Assembly (NCBI GenBank): GCA_030248215.1
Contig: JASANG010000627.1
Location: forward strand, 496,001-560,000
Length of the DNA: 64,000 nucleotides
From: Enoplolaimus lenunculus
Lineage: Eukaryota; Nematoda; Enoplea; Enoplida; Thoracostomopsidae
Reading direction: 5' to 3'
The notes beneath the pieces were generated by a model. The model was not told the origin of the DNA. It searched no databases and saw nothing but the letters and a program-made list of their open reading frames with translations. The translations under genes and the position numbers were made by a program. This document shows positions 1 to 12,700 of this stretch, in pieces (within the stretch, counting starts at the first letter, position 1; the number at the start of each line of letters is the position of its first letter).

Positions 1-576
1 TAACATTGAAAAACTACGAAAACACCAAAATTTTGGCTTTTGTAAACTTCCGTCATACTTTTCCAACTTTTCAGATACTGTCTGTTTTATCTTCAACTTA
101 GGCATAGTTTTACGCTTCGAAGGAGGCTTAGGCTAAGGTTGGACATTAAGCTCAAGCTGAACATTTCGTAGGATTTAGCTAGCGCGTAAAATGTACAAGT
201 ACTGAAATTTCTTATGCTGTCATTCCAATTTGTTGTGTTATAAAGCATAAAAAATAATATGTAATTATTTTATCTTAATAAGTTGTCGAAGACAAGTTAA
301 TGTCCCGTGACATTATAAACTAAAGCTTCAATAACGTTTTGGAAGGTTACCTGAAGCAGTTGTAAAACAGACTTATCCTTCAAATAATTGATTAAAATAC
401 TTTAACTATTTGCACAGTTGACAAATTTGTGGGTTTTGTGTGTCCAGTTCTGTTGTACACTTTGCTTCCCTCCAGGCCCAGGGCTTGGCTCAGGCTTAGG
501 CTTATGTTTTGGAAAAAGGTATGCCTTAACCTTAAATACCGGAGAAAGCGTACAAGAGCCTGTGTTCTGAGTAAAA
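1..576. other. 3' flank of the exchanger gene
   Basis: AT-rich sequence with no recognisable ORF. Two short TTAGGC-containing fragments (about 120-170 and 475-515) look like remnants of the TTAGGC MITE family. I see no unambiguous AATAAA on the minus strand, so the poly(A) site is not placed. Confidence 0.4.
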
Positions 577-779
577 CTAACATTTGAACGGAGGTGTTTC
601 GGGTACTCGTGGTGTTTCTTCAATCGATGATTGAGTTGGTGTTTCTGGCAATTTGGCGAGCGTAGAACGCTTTCGCGTACGTTCTGGTGTGACTTCAGTT
701 CGACGCCATGGGAACTCACTCGTGTCGCCTTGCTCAGGTGAATCGGGTTCTTGTTTAGATGTCACAGGCTTTTGAATGT
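577..779 (-). CDS. Exchanger terminal exon 17
   Basis: The acceptor is atttccgcag at 780 and the phase-1 join from exon 16 gives ...SEDTEDIQKPV. The exon runs to a TAG at 577-579 and ends in PPFKC. It holds four Thr-Pro sites (VTPER, PETPT, EETPR, PETPP) and a basic RTRKR patch, so it is a likely phosphorylated regulatory tail. Little sequence conservation is expected here, and the assignment rests on phase, splice signals and low-complexity hydrophilic coding. Confidence 0.75.
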
Positions 780-3700
780 CTGCGGAAATTTAAATTATTG
801 AGTTCGTTTCGCGGTGTGAAACTTTATAGTTGTGTACTGGTTTCTGCGTTGATATGTAGTGTTAAATTTATAGTAAAAGTCTTAAAAGCAATAGAACTCA
901 TTAGAGGTTTCTGATTTTATAGCAATTTCGTTTATCGTTTGAGCAGTTTCTTTAATAGCTTTTATTATTGTAGCGTTATTCACATTACGAGTTTAATGTT
1001 GAAATTACAGAATTTACCCTCATGACACTTGCGAGCGACAACTATGAGTCCTCACAATGTAAACAACGCAATTATAGTTTGTATGTTGAAAGTCGGATCG
1101 TGTGAAAAATAAAACGCTATTTAAATGCTTTTCGGATTTCAAACAGCCTCGTGTCAAAACACTTTTTTTGTTAACGGAACAGTACAATAATTCGTGTAGT
1201 ATAGGAAAACGTTTGTGCTAGTTGTCAAAGTGGTACAGTTAACATTAATATAAACGGTTTTTTCACAACCCAAAAAGTGTTCTGTATTATTTTGACGTAA
1301 TTCCTAAATATATCTAATATAGCACGTAATTTTTGGCATATACTCTATCCCAATCTCTTAGTTTTCGGTTAAAACGCACCTTCCGTGTCTTCTGATTTCG
1401 CTTCGAACATTATAAAATCGGCGGTATCAGGTTTGGGTTGCGAGTCAACAGAGCGATGAGATTCGGGCGATTCACTTGCTTCTGTTATCAAGACACAAAC
1501 AGACATGTTATTAACGTTAAAACTTTAGCCCTTGTATGCATATTGGTCTTACATTTAACGCCACGCTTATGCATACATACAGCTAACGACTTAGGCAAAT
1601 GTTTGGCCTTGAACTAACAATCGTGTACCCCATTGCCGAAACCTAAGCCTAATTGAGCCTAAGAATAACCAGTGATGGGGAAGTGTACTGGGACCAAACG
1701 TTTTTCAATTTCTGAAACCTTTATGCGTTTCTAGACAACTACAGCACCGCAATGGCAAATTATCAGCGCCTAAGTAAGACTTGCCGTAAAATTACTTTCA
1801 CAAACATGGATACGTATTTAACAATTCTCGCACTGTGTAACAGTAGGTGTCAATTTAGCTATGAAAATTTTTCCAAATTCATGCAAAGAATTAAAATTTG
1901 ACCACGGAATCGTTTCAAAATACTAAAAACCCTTTCTCGTGTTTAGAAAAATATACTAATACATTGAGATCAAGTAGCGTTTTGACAAACGATGAAAAGC
2001 GTTTTACTTATAGCGTTTTGCCACAATAGCGATTCATTGTTTAAGTTTCTTAGCTTAGAAAAAGTAATATTGAAACATGCTGTTTAAAATTTACAGAAGC
2101 GATTAAAATAGCGTTTTGTTTTTATACAACATGGTTGACAGACTAGGTTTAGACTCTAGATTACATTTTTTGTTTAGGCTTTGGCTTACTCTTTGGAACA
2201 CATTTTTGCAACGCTTAGGCTTAGGCTGACGCTTAGGAATACGCTTAATGTACTGTTACGCAACTAACAGTAACATTAACCCAGATTTTCATTGAACAAA
2301 AAATAACAAAACTGCTTACTTTCAGTAACATCGACTTCAGGTATTGACCACAGCGTTGAAGGCGGTTGAAATCCATTTGAGCAATACGATTGTTGGCACG
2401 AATCCGGCATTGACGGCTCCTTCGGAAGATCAATTTCTGTAACTTTTGTCAGCTTCGGCTTAGCAGCACGGCTGGGCCGACCTGCGCTTTGTGGACGTCG
2501 GCCGCCAGGAAACGCAACTCCTAATGAGTCAGGCTCACCCAAGTCGAATTTTGCTAACCGCTGATTCACTAAATTGCTGTTGGTAGTCAATTTGGAAGTT
2601 GATGGCGACTGTTTTTGACGATCGCTTAGATCAAACTGAAACGACTGAACGTATTCGGGTATTTAAAGTGAACATAGCGACTATATCGCACTCGTCGATA
2701 GTCTTAATAATGTTTAGCGCAAATAGTAATATTCACTAAATACTTAATACTAAATGCTCGGAAAGTTTAAGTACTATAGCACTTAGTATTAAGTATTGAA
2801 AATACAAATACTGGTACTTGAAGGTAACAAAAAAATTTTACAGTATATGCTAAACCATTAACATCCAGAACGGCTAACTTTAACTGATCGCTGATTGGTC
2901 GATTGCGTGCTGCTTGGAAACTTCAATGTATTTGATTGGCCGTCAACGATTCGTGCGCTTCCTTCTCGACTTGAATCATTCACATCGCTGCCATCTGATT
3001 CGTCCAGCGAAACCGAAAACTTACCCGCTGCCAGTGCGCCATGATCAATACTTTTAGACCGAGTGGCCGCCGCATGAATTTGTTGCAAATGCCGCAGGGT
3101 TTTGGCGTCAATTGCAGCCGAATTACGTCGAACTGCGTCAGGTTCTCCCTGTAAGTTTAATACAAAACACCGGTTTATGTTAGTTATAGCAGAAGTGCAT
3201 GATACCCTTTAACAAGAGTTGCAACTGGATACTTTCTGTGTGAAAAAGAATGCACCCAGCGCTCGTTGCATATTCGGTCTACACCCCTTATCTTCACAGA
3301 CGCTGAAATTGTGCTGTTGCATATACTGAAATATTGGCTGGCAGTTACACGTGTAATGAACGCAACCTCGACCTCCTCCAAAGTAAGGGGAGCAGGACCA
3401 AAACACAACGAGCGCTGGTAGATTTAGTGCCATGCAAAACAAGGCTTATTGTATACTCTTGTTTACCGGCATCATCGACTCAAAAGGCTTATGTTTAGCT
3501 CAGGTTTACGTTTAGACTTAGTGAGCAGCCCCTTAGAGTTAACATGTGTCAAAAGCGAAGAAAATATACATCTGGGCTACTTTGTGCTTTTAGAAACCAA
3601 AACCCACAATCGACATGCCTTGTCGCATCAGCACAAAATACTCGCTACTTTAGTCACTAAAAATACGAAATGGACACAAAAACTGCGGCCCATGTTAGTT

Positions 3701-6700
3701 TAACAGGCGTGGCTACATTTTTTTGCTTAGGTTTAGGCTTAGGCTTAGAAACACATTTTTGCAACGCTTAGGCGCAGGCTTAGGCTTAGGAATACGCTTA
3801 ATCTACTGTTACGCCCCTAAAAGTAACATTGACCCAAAACTGCAATGACATTCGCTATCTGCATGGAATGCGAATATTTTTCATTTTCATCTTTGCTACG
3901 CAGAACAAATTTGCTTACAGCAATTGTTGTATATCTCCTTAGCGCCGAGTTTCCAATGAACGATTCTTGTACACCATCGCGTTCGTGATGCTGAAATTCG
4001 AAAATTAGAAGACCTCGGAATAGTTAAGTGGCCCGTAGCCAGAGGGGGTCGCGAGGGCTCAGCTTCTCTTAAAAAGTTTCTGACGCAAATAGAAATGTTT
4101 CAAGCTTGCTGGCAGGTCATCTGAAATTCCGGTATGCCTCTCGTGAAAATTTGTTAAACGGGCATAGTAAATAGGCGGTGTTCATAGCTCGACTGTTTTG
4201 CCAGTGAAATTTTTTGTAATGACATAGTGAAAATGCAAATATGTATAGTAGAGGACCTTAACTTCTCAATTGGGTTGGAAATTCAATGAATATATTTTAA
4301 TTAAGCAAAACTTTTTTGTACTCAACCAAAACAACATGGCAAAAGTAAACTGGGAAATTGTTATGCAACTTAAAATACACTCAATCAGTATGCAAACTTA
4401 TATTTTTGCAATATCAGAACTAAACAAAGGAGGGTGCAATTGGAATTACATTTTACCGGAACCAGAAACGGAAGCTTAAATATACATGCCATCGAAAAAT
4501 TCATTTTAATTTGCTTTTTTGCTATATTATTGGTGAAATAAGCTTATAGTTGAAGATAGGTATTTACTTAATCTGCTGTATTCCAGATTTTCATTATCCA
4601 GGTAAGCTAAATCAACCCGCGATGATTTATTTTCGGTGATTGTCAAGGTTTATATACTAAAGCAAAGAAATTATTTTATTTTTATCACCATTTTTTAGTA
4701 AAATGCTTAATTTTCAGCGACCAAAACTTAATACCACAATTTTTAATTCCCATAAAAATTTACCGGAACCAGAAGGTGAAAAAGTATCGGAACCGGAACC
4801 GGAATTCCGGTTGCACCCTGAAACTAAGTGCACCAGGAGTACACACAGAGCGCGATTCGTGTTACTGATTACCTTTGACCGCTTTCTAGCGCCCATTCGT
4901 CTTCGAACGTGGTGTCTCGTACGAAAATGTTGGCCATCATCGTCGTCATCATCGTCAAGCAACGAACGGCTAAACCGACGCATCTGAAATAGCAAAAATG
5001 CAGACGTTTTAAACAGGGGCTTGTACCAGGCGGTCCCGTAGCCAAGGGGGGCCAGGGAGGCTCAGCCCCCCTGGAAAACTTTTGGCTCCCTAGAAAGTTT
5101 TCAACCTTGCTTGCAAGTCATTAAAAACCCTTGAATGCCCCTCCTAATAATTTTTAGCCCCCCCCTCTAGCAAGGTGAGCTGGCAATGGACCTGATACAA
5201 AGAAAAACAGGAGGGATATATCCATCAGAAATTATGTGGAAAGACTAGCAAATGACACTTTTACATGCTGTACAATAATCTGCAACGCTCGCAAAAAATC
5301 TTTTTGACGTAATTACCACCTCTCGAAATGAAACTTGGCTACGGTAATGGCTTTAAATAGAATTGCATCCGGGTCCGCGTATTCCAGCTATTTTCAGCGA
5401 AAATGCAGCTTCCGTGTAATTTTTTTAAAATGTCAAAACTCTGCTATTAAGTTTGTTTTCCACAAAGTAAGAACCGTTGTTTCATCCGTACTAAACAAGA
5501 CCGAAAAGTCCGCTACCGAAATTTTGCTGAAGATTCGGCAGAGTTCGAACGAATTGCCAGCTGTGTTGCTATAACCACTGAGTTATCGGAGCAAAATAAA
5601 ACCTGTTCGCTACAATGGTTGTTTATATTGTAGGTTTGGCACTACAGCTGTATATGTGTAATAATAATATGCAAACGCCAAGAAAACTATGTATCGAAGA
5701 GCGTCATTGTGATTACACTTTTCTTACCCAGTTTTCTCAAAAATTTCAACAGCGCTCTAAAACCCTTTAATCTTAAACGCTCGTCATACGTCCTAAGTTC
5801 TTAGGATACCAATCGAACTCGCGCAGTCGGGTGCATAACCGGATTTTCAATTGAAAGAGATCCCGACTACCATGAAGCACAGTAAAGGTTGAACTTTGAG
5901 TTTTGAACATTTCGCGAGCAAAACGATCGGAAAGCTTGACAAAGAACCTTGCGAGCGAGAAGATAATAGTATTCATTCCAGTTGCAAAACAGTAATTGGT
6001 TCATTGATTAGGGATCGAAACCGTTTTCGAACCTGCCTGGCCACGCGACTGCTCTCAGTTTGGTAATATAGTACCTCTTTCTTTCTTGGCCGATACATCG
6101 CATCAATAACGGCACGTTGAACAAAGTCCTGAGAGTCTTTGTCGCCCTCTGGAGCAGCTTCTTCATCAGCAGGCGAACTTTCCTCAAACGCCCGCATGTC
6201 TAATACTGGATTAGTATACGCTGGTAGGGCTGTGGCACTGCTGAAAAAAAACTATTTTACTTTAACCTGTCTTAGTCATATTCAATACTTGAAAAAGAAG
6301 CAGTAATACGTCCGATGTTAACAAAAATACAAACGATTTGCGGTGTGTTGTTACTCAAACTGACGTCACCTGCTAAACAATATTGCCATTGGTTTGGCCT
6401 ATGTACAGAATAGGGCCGGAAACGTAGTATACGCATATTCCTAAGCCTAAGCCTAAGCCTAAGCGTATCGACGAGCCTATTCCTAAGCCTAAGCCTAAGC
6501 GTAAGCCTAAGCCTAAGCCTAAGCCTAAGCCTAAGCAATAAAAATAGTCTAAAGCTTAAACTGACTATATTATAGCCCCTAAAAACGATCCGACCATGTT
6601 CTATACATGGGCCATTGGTTTTATTGCCATATAGAAAAGAATGTACCCAACGCGTGTTGCGTTTTTTACACCAAATTTTCGATTTTAACTGCTGTAGCTA

Positions 6701-9700
6701 TCCTGAACAATGCCGAATTTTTCTGGTCATCAAATGTGCAATCCCAAAATTCAATTTCCACTCAAAACCTTTGTTTGAAGTTGGAATGGGTTTGTTTAAG
6801 GGTGCGTTTATGTTATCATACCATGCGTCTGGGCAACCAAGAGTTATCATTGTGGTTCGAACAGAGTAAGTTCCCACGCCAAGGAGAAGCCAGACGCAGC
6901 GGTAGAAACACTCTATTTCGAAGCGCTGTTGTGGGTCCACTTTACGTGTCTTGATGAAACAAAAATTCTGTGCGCTTTCTTAGATTTTTGCACAGAAAAC
7001 TCACTTTATGATAACGATGAAGTCCAGTAATGGCAATGGCTTATTTTCTGCTGAAATTTACTTTGTTGGTTCCCGCGGTTTTTAGAAAGCTTCTCTTGGT
7101 TAAACGCCCGGGCCCCTTTTATCCTGCCAGACTTTAACACGGGAACCGCTCCTTGATGCGCCCTCGAATAATAATATATCTTTGTATACGACTTCGAAAT
7201 TGGCTAAATTAACACTGAGACATTTCGTCTCGATCAAGGCTACAATAGTGTTTGCGTGATGATTCAAACAAAAAAACTAAGTTTCACCGAACTTTTATGA
7301 TGAAGCTTAGTATCTATACTATCGAATGCCAATCAAAGAGCAACTGTGTAACTACATTACGTCACCTGACTGCTACCGCAACCTACACATCAGATCCCTG
7401 ACTAGGACTTCGAACCAGTTGCGGCAACGATCCGTTCGACGCAGCAGCGCACGCCAAATAATGACTTTGCATCGCCGCTAAACTGCCAAACTTTTCAACT
7501 TCCGCAACAGCTTCTTTCATGCTCAGCTTTGTAAAGCTGTGAACGAGCCGACTGTCGCTTGACAACGGTGGTTCTCGCATGAGCAACGGCCGTAGATAAT
7601 GATCGTTAATATGTTCCCATCTGAAATTAATTTATTAACAATACGTTTCTATCAAAACCAACACGAGAAATCCATTACGAAAGTTCTAAAGACCCAAGAA
7701 AAAGTATATTTACACAATTTAGAATACCGATACTTTAATTACAAAAACATTTGCTTGCTTGCTTGCTACAGTCATAAGAAAAGAAGTTAAAGCGAAACTT
7801 AGCAGTAGAAATCAAATTCCGGCTACATACACTACTGATAAAACAAGTACGACACGCCAAAACTGTTTGTTAACTTTACATTTCTGAAATTAGCATAAGT
7901 AATAGTTGTAGCACAACTTTGCGTTCTTCCGAGATATGAACGCACGCTGCTGCGATGGGTCAAGTGTGTGGCACGAGCCGAATGAAGTGAGGCGAGTGCA
8001 TGCACGAGAGTATCGCTTTCTTGTTGTGCAAGTGAATAAAGAACGAGTGAACGCACAAGTGTGGAACGAGTGCAATAACACGAGTTGTGCACGAGTTTTT
8101 GAGTCACGTGCACAGTATAACAGTGCAAACGAGTTCACAAACTTCCATGCTCATGAAAAACCGTGCAATTTCACAAATAAATACATCTAAAAGATACCGT
8201 GAACCAAACCACACAAAAAGAATCACTAAACCAAAGCAACACAAACAGGCAATTTTGCTGCATGAATATCGTTTGATTTGAAACAGTACAATGTACCCCC
8301 GTTTCTGGTAGGGATGACTTAGAGTTACGCTATACTTTACTGGGCTGAACGCCGCCGTGTGCCGCTATGCGTTGTTAACAACGGGTCAAGATATCTGATC
8401 CGCGACCCACTGTGACCCATTTCCAGTGAAACCGTGTCCCTGCAACCTACGATCCAAATGGCTCAAGTTATTTGATCCTCGACCCACCGTGATCCATTTC
8501 CAGTGGAAATATGACCCATGTGACCCAGGATCCACGACCCAATTTAAAAGTTATAATGTCATACTTGCACAAATCGTCAACAGGGGTGAACCCAAATAAA
8601 CGTGGGCGGCGAAGACCGTTCCCCATAAGAATAAATTTGGACAAAACTTGTTAAGGTCGCTGTCAAATTTAACAGTTTAACTCCAGTCATAAACTTTTTT
8701 TAAATGTGCAACAACGGTTAGCGTTAATAGAACACTAAAAAATTTCACCCGCGGCTCTGTTTACATATTGCAAGCGAAAATGTTAAGAAAAGCCAAACTA
8801 ATAAAAAATCTACGTACCGCTCACGATGCCTGTGTTGTCCACTCGCTTTTGCAATATCTTCAAATCCAGCCATATAATGATTAATCACCTAAGACATTTT
8901 GTCGAAAAAATACACCATCTTGTGCGAAAACTAAATAACAACAGGTTGCAAAATGCGGTCCATGTTAAGATCAGGTGTGGAACGGTTTTCTGTGGGACTA
9001 GAAAAGAGTAATCTTAAGCTTTAGACTATTTTTTTGCTTGGTTTACGCTTCGGCTTAGGATAAGGCTTAGGAATATGCTCATTCTTACGCTTAGTCTTAG
9101 GCTTAGGCTTAGGCTTAGGCCAAAGGATATAATCGTAATGCTGTTCCGCCCCTGTCCTTTACATTGGCCCAAAATGCTAATAATTTGGTTTATGTGAAGA
9201 ACAAATATATACTTTGAGAAACGAAAATTTATGTAAAGAGGGATCAGATGTAGCTAATTGTTGGCAGTCCAAAAAACTATTTTAGGCTAAAATGCAGGGT
9301 GCAGTGGCGCATCCAGCAATATCTGACGACGACGGCTATATGGTAAATGGTACTCGCGAGTATAGCGAGTTCGAAGCCAAACGCTATTTTGGCGACACAA
9401 AACTAAACAATTGTAACGTAGGGAAAACTTACAATTAGTCATAACAAGCAGCCTCAAAAAGTGGCAATAGAGACGGGGTAATGCAAATATATGCGAGCTA
9501 GTTCTTTACTATATGACATACGTTTACTCGAAATCTGTCGAGCTTTTAACATCAAAATAGACAATTAAGCAGAAATTCAATAATTCGCAAAACAATTAAG
9601 TAATAGCATAGAATCAAGATTATAGTTAACTTTAACCATACTTAAGTGACGCAGCTGTAACACTTTTAACGCGAAACTGTTCATCATTTAACTAAATTCC

Positions 9701-12700
9701 AAAAGAGGGCTCCTGTAACTTATGAATTTGCGACGAACCGATCAGTTTTAGTTTTGCGATTAATAATCAGAACTAACACGATGAAATTAAGTTTTTTGTT
9801 TTTGCGGCTCATGCAATTTAAGCTTTGTCTATTTAGGTTATTGTCAGGCAAACTGGTTGTGAGAGTTTTTGCAACCATAAAATTAAGTTAGATCAGTAGC
9901 CAGAAGGAACCAACCGGCCCATCCATGAAAATTTAACCTCTTTACCCCCAGAAAAGTTTTAGCCACACTTGCCAGTTATGCAAAATTCTTTCAAGCTTCT
10001 ACAATATTTTTAGAGCCCACACTTGCTGGTTGGGCTGCCTTCGGGCTTAAACTTAGTGTAAACAGAACCTTCTTTCAGGATATTGACACTCGTAGACTTT
10101 GCCCCATAAGCCTCTGGCTCGAAAGTCCACCGTTCTACCCAATTTGTCATACGATACCGCAGGATATTAATATCAGATATCTTTTGATGCACATAATACA
10201 CCGATATATTGAGTACATAGCGTGTGTACGGAAATTCCTTCTGAGAAATTTTGCACAAAAAAAAGATCAAAAATAGGTCTGGTGAAAGCATGGGGGACCA
10301 AGGCAAAATATTCTGGGGGACCACATTTCATACGCGCTGTTAAAAAATCTAATCGCCACCCGTAGATCTGAATCTGTTTCTGGCAGGAGGGTGGCCCGAT
10401 TGAAGTCACATTTAGAGTTAACAGTCCGTTGCAATGGTTAAATTACCAAAAATCAAGGTACCCACAATCACACACCGTTTTCTTGATACACCAGGAGCTG
10501 ACACGCGTTCAGGTTTGGCCAACAGAAAGCGTTCGCTGAGGTAGTGTAAACGAGTGGGTTGTTAACACATGGGCTACGATACATTTTGTGTGGCCCGGCC
10601 GAATTTTATAACGTGAATGGCGCTTAAGTGCTTCAAAAAAATTGAACTTCAAAATAAAATAAGTGACACAAACATAAAACCATACAGTGCCGCAACGAAA
10701 ATGTACAAATGTGCGTTTGAGAAGTTTGTGAAAAGTTAACTATACGACTAAGTTACTTTAGTTTACGACGATGTTGGCCAAATAATAATGTTAACGATTC
10801 CATGCCAGCACATAAATGCTCGATACTCTAAAACGTAGCGAGCATAGGTAAAATTTGAAAATCGAACCATTTCGAAACCGTTTAGCTAATTTGGGAAATT
10901 ATCAGTTTGACTGACTCAGATGGGAGTAATTATAGATATTAATGACGGTTAGCTAATCAACGCACAGACATGTGAAGTTCATGTATACCATATGTTTTAA
11001 TAGCAGTAGGTTGTCTAAGGGGAAAGCTGTAATATAGCATTTTTACGACTACTTCGGAAACATCTGCAACTTTCGTTTGATTATAGTAACAAATGAACTA
11101 GCAGATAGTCGAAAAATTAGATTAAATAACAGATTTACTTACGAAAATAATAAGTTAAAAACAACCTCTGTTCTCTTCAGGCAGACTTTAATTTTTAAAA
11201 CGTACCCGTTCGAAAATTTGTTCGTTGACAGTTTTTTCGCGCTGTTCCAACTTTTTGACTTTTAGAAAATTGACTAACGGTTTAATTGTCATGCCCTGAA
11301 ACAAAATAAATTTTTTAAAATCACCATTTACTTTACACTTTGCTCAATTCCTAAACAAAAATGTCAAAAATTTATTTTCAGTAGTAAAATACTTGTGCTA
11401 TATTTCATTTTCATTAACAAAACGGTACCAGTTATTTGTAAATGCTCAGAAAAGTCTCTAAGCGTAACGTGTGTTATCGTTAAAATGTAGTTGAGAACTT
11501 GACCCCGAGGACAAAGTGTAATGATCGCAGGGTGCCAACCTGAACTGGATTATATCCGAGACGGAATCGGAATTTATAGAGCAATCGGAATGAGTCGGAA
11601 TTACAAATTTTCAAACCCCATACGATGTATTCTCGTTTATAACGATCCTTATGATATAGAAATTGTATGTGTCATTGCAATCCAATTTGTTTAAGAGTTT
11701 TCTATGCCGCTGATGTTTTATAAAAAGATCGCGTGCACATCTTACCCATAATTTTACAGCTAAATATGAAATTTACAAAACATAAGATAATTTCAAAACA
11801 GTTAACGAAATAACAACAATATTATTCCAATAGCAATTATATATCTGCAAGAACAATAGCAATCAGCGGGTTTTTAATTGAAGTTTTAACCGAAATCGAA
11901 ATTCTGTTTGCATCCTCATAGCTTTTGAAGCGACTCTTATGTTATCTGGCATTCACTTATCTGGACTTCACAGTTTACACACAGCGAGTTTGCAGTGAGG
12001 TTCCATGTATAGCACAGGGCCGGATCGTTTTCCGGAGGGGCTATAATAGAGTCAGTTCAAGCTTTAGACTAATTTTTTTGCATAGGCTTAGGCTTAGGCT
12101 TGGGCTTAGGCGTAGCAATAGGCTCATCCGTACGCTTAGGCTTAGGCTTAGGCTAAGAAATATGTTTATACTACTGTTCCGGCCCAGTTCTATACCTGGG
12201 CCGCAGTCAGTTAGAAAATTGTTTACCACGTTCTACATTTTGCACAACATTTCATGACGAACTCAACAAAACTAAACACGGTTGCTTATTGGATGGAGTA
12301 GTTCTTAGTGGACCGTGCGTTTGTTCGTTGCTAGTCCTGCAGCCTTGGCGGCGTGCATAGTGGCGGATTTAGAAATTTCTAAAACGAACGTGTGCACGAT
12401 ATAAACGTGGAAAAAAATCCACAAGCGAAAAGCCGACCACCATTTTCATAATAAAGCTTAATACAAAATCTTGGTTGTGATCCACGTTGGGGTGACCTTG
12501 ACCGAGGCACCCATTAATTTCTGCGCTTTTTCAGTTACCGAGTACTTTAACCTGAACGGACAGGCTGAAATCCCAAGCTATCCGGGATAACTGAATACGC
12601 ATTGTGCGTTATAGACAATTTAATTATTATGCTTTAACAGTAATTTCACAGTTTAATTACCTGCAGAAATACAGTAAAATAGATAACAACAATGGTTGTC

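Noticed and set aside
6430-6536. TTAGGC/CCTAAG array as an interstitial telomere or proof of a nematode
   Set aside because: The arrays are short, imperfect and always enclosed by the same terminal repeats with 8-bp duplications, so they belong to a MITE. The encoded proteins are general metazoan in character.
10010-10409. 104- and 78-codon minus ORFs in exchanger intron 8
   Set aside because: They overlap each other in different frames, and their downstream (lower-coordinate) end is a diverged MITE. No recognisable domain.
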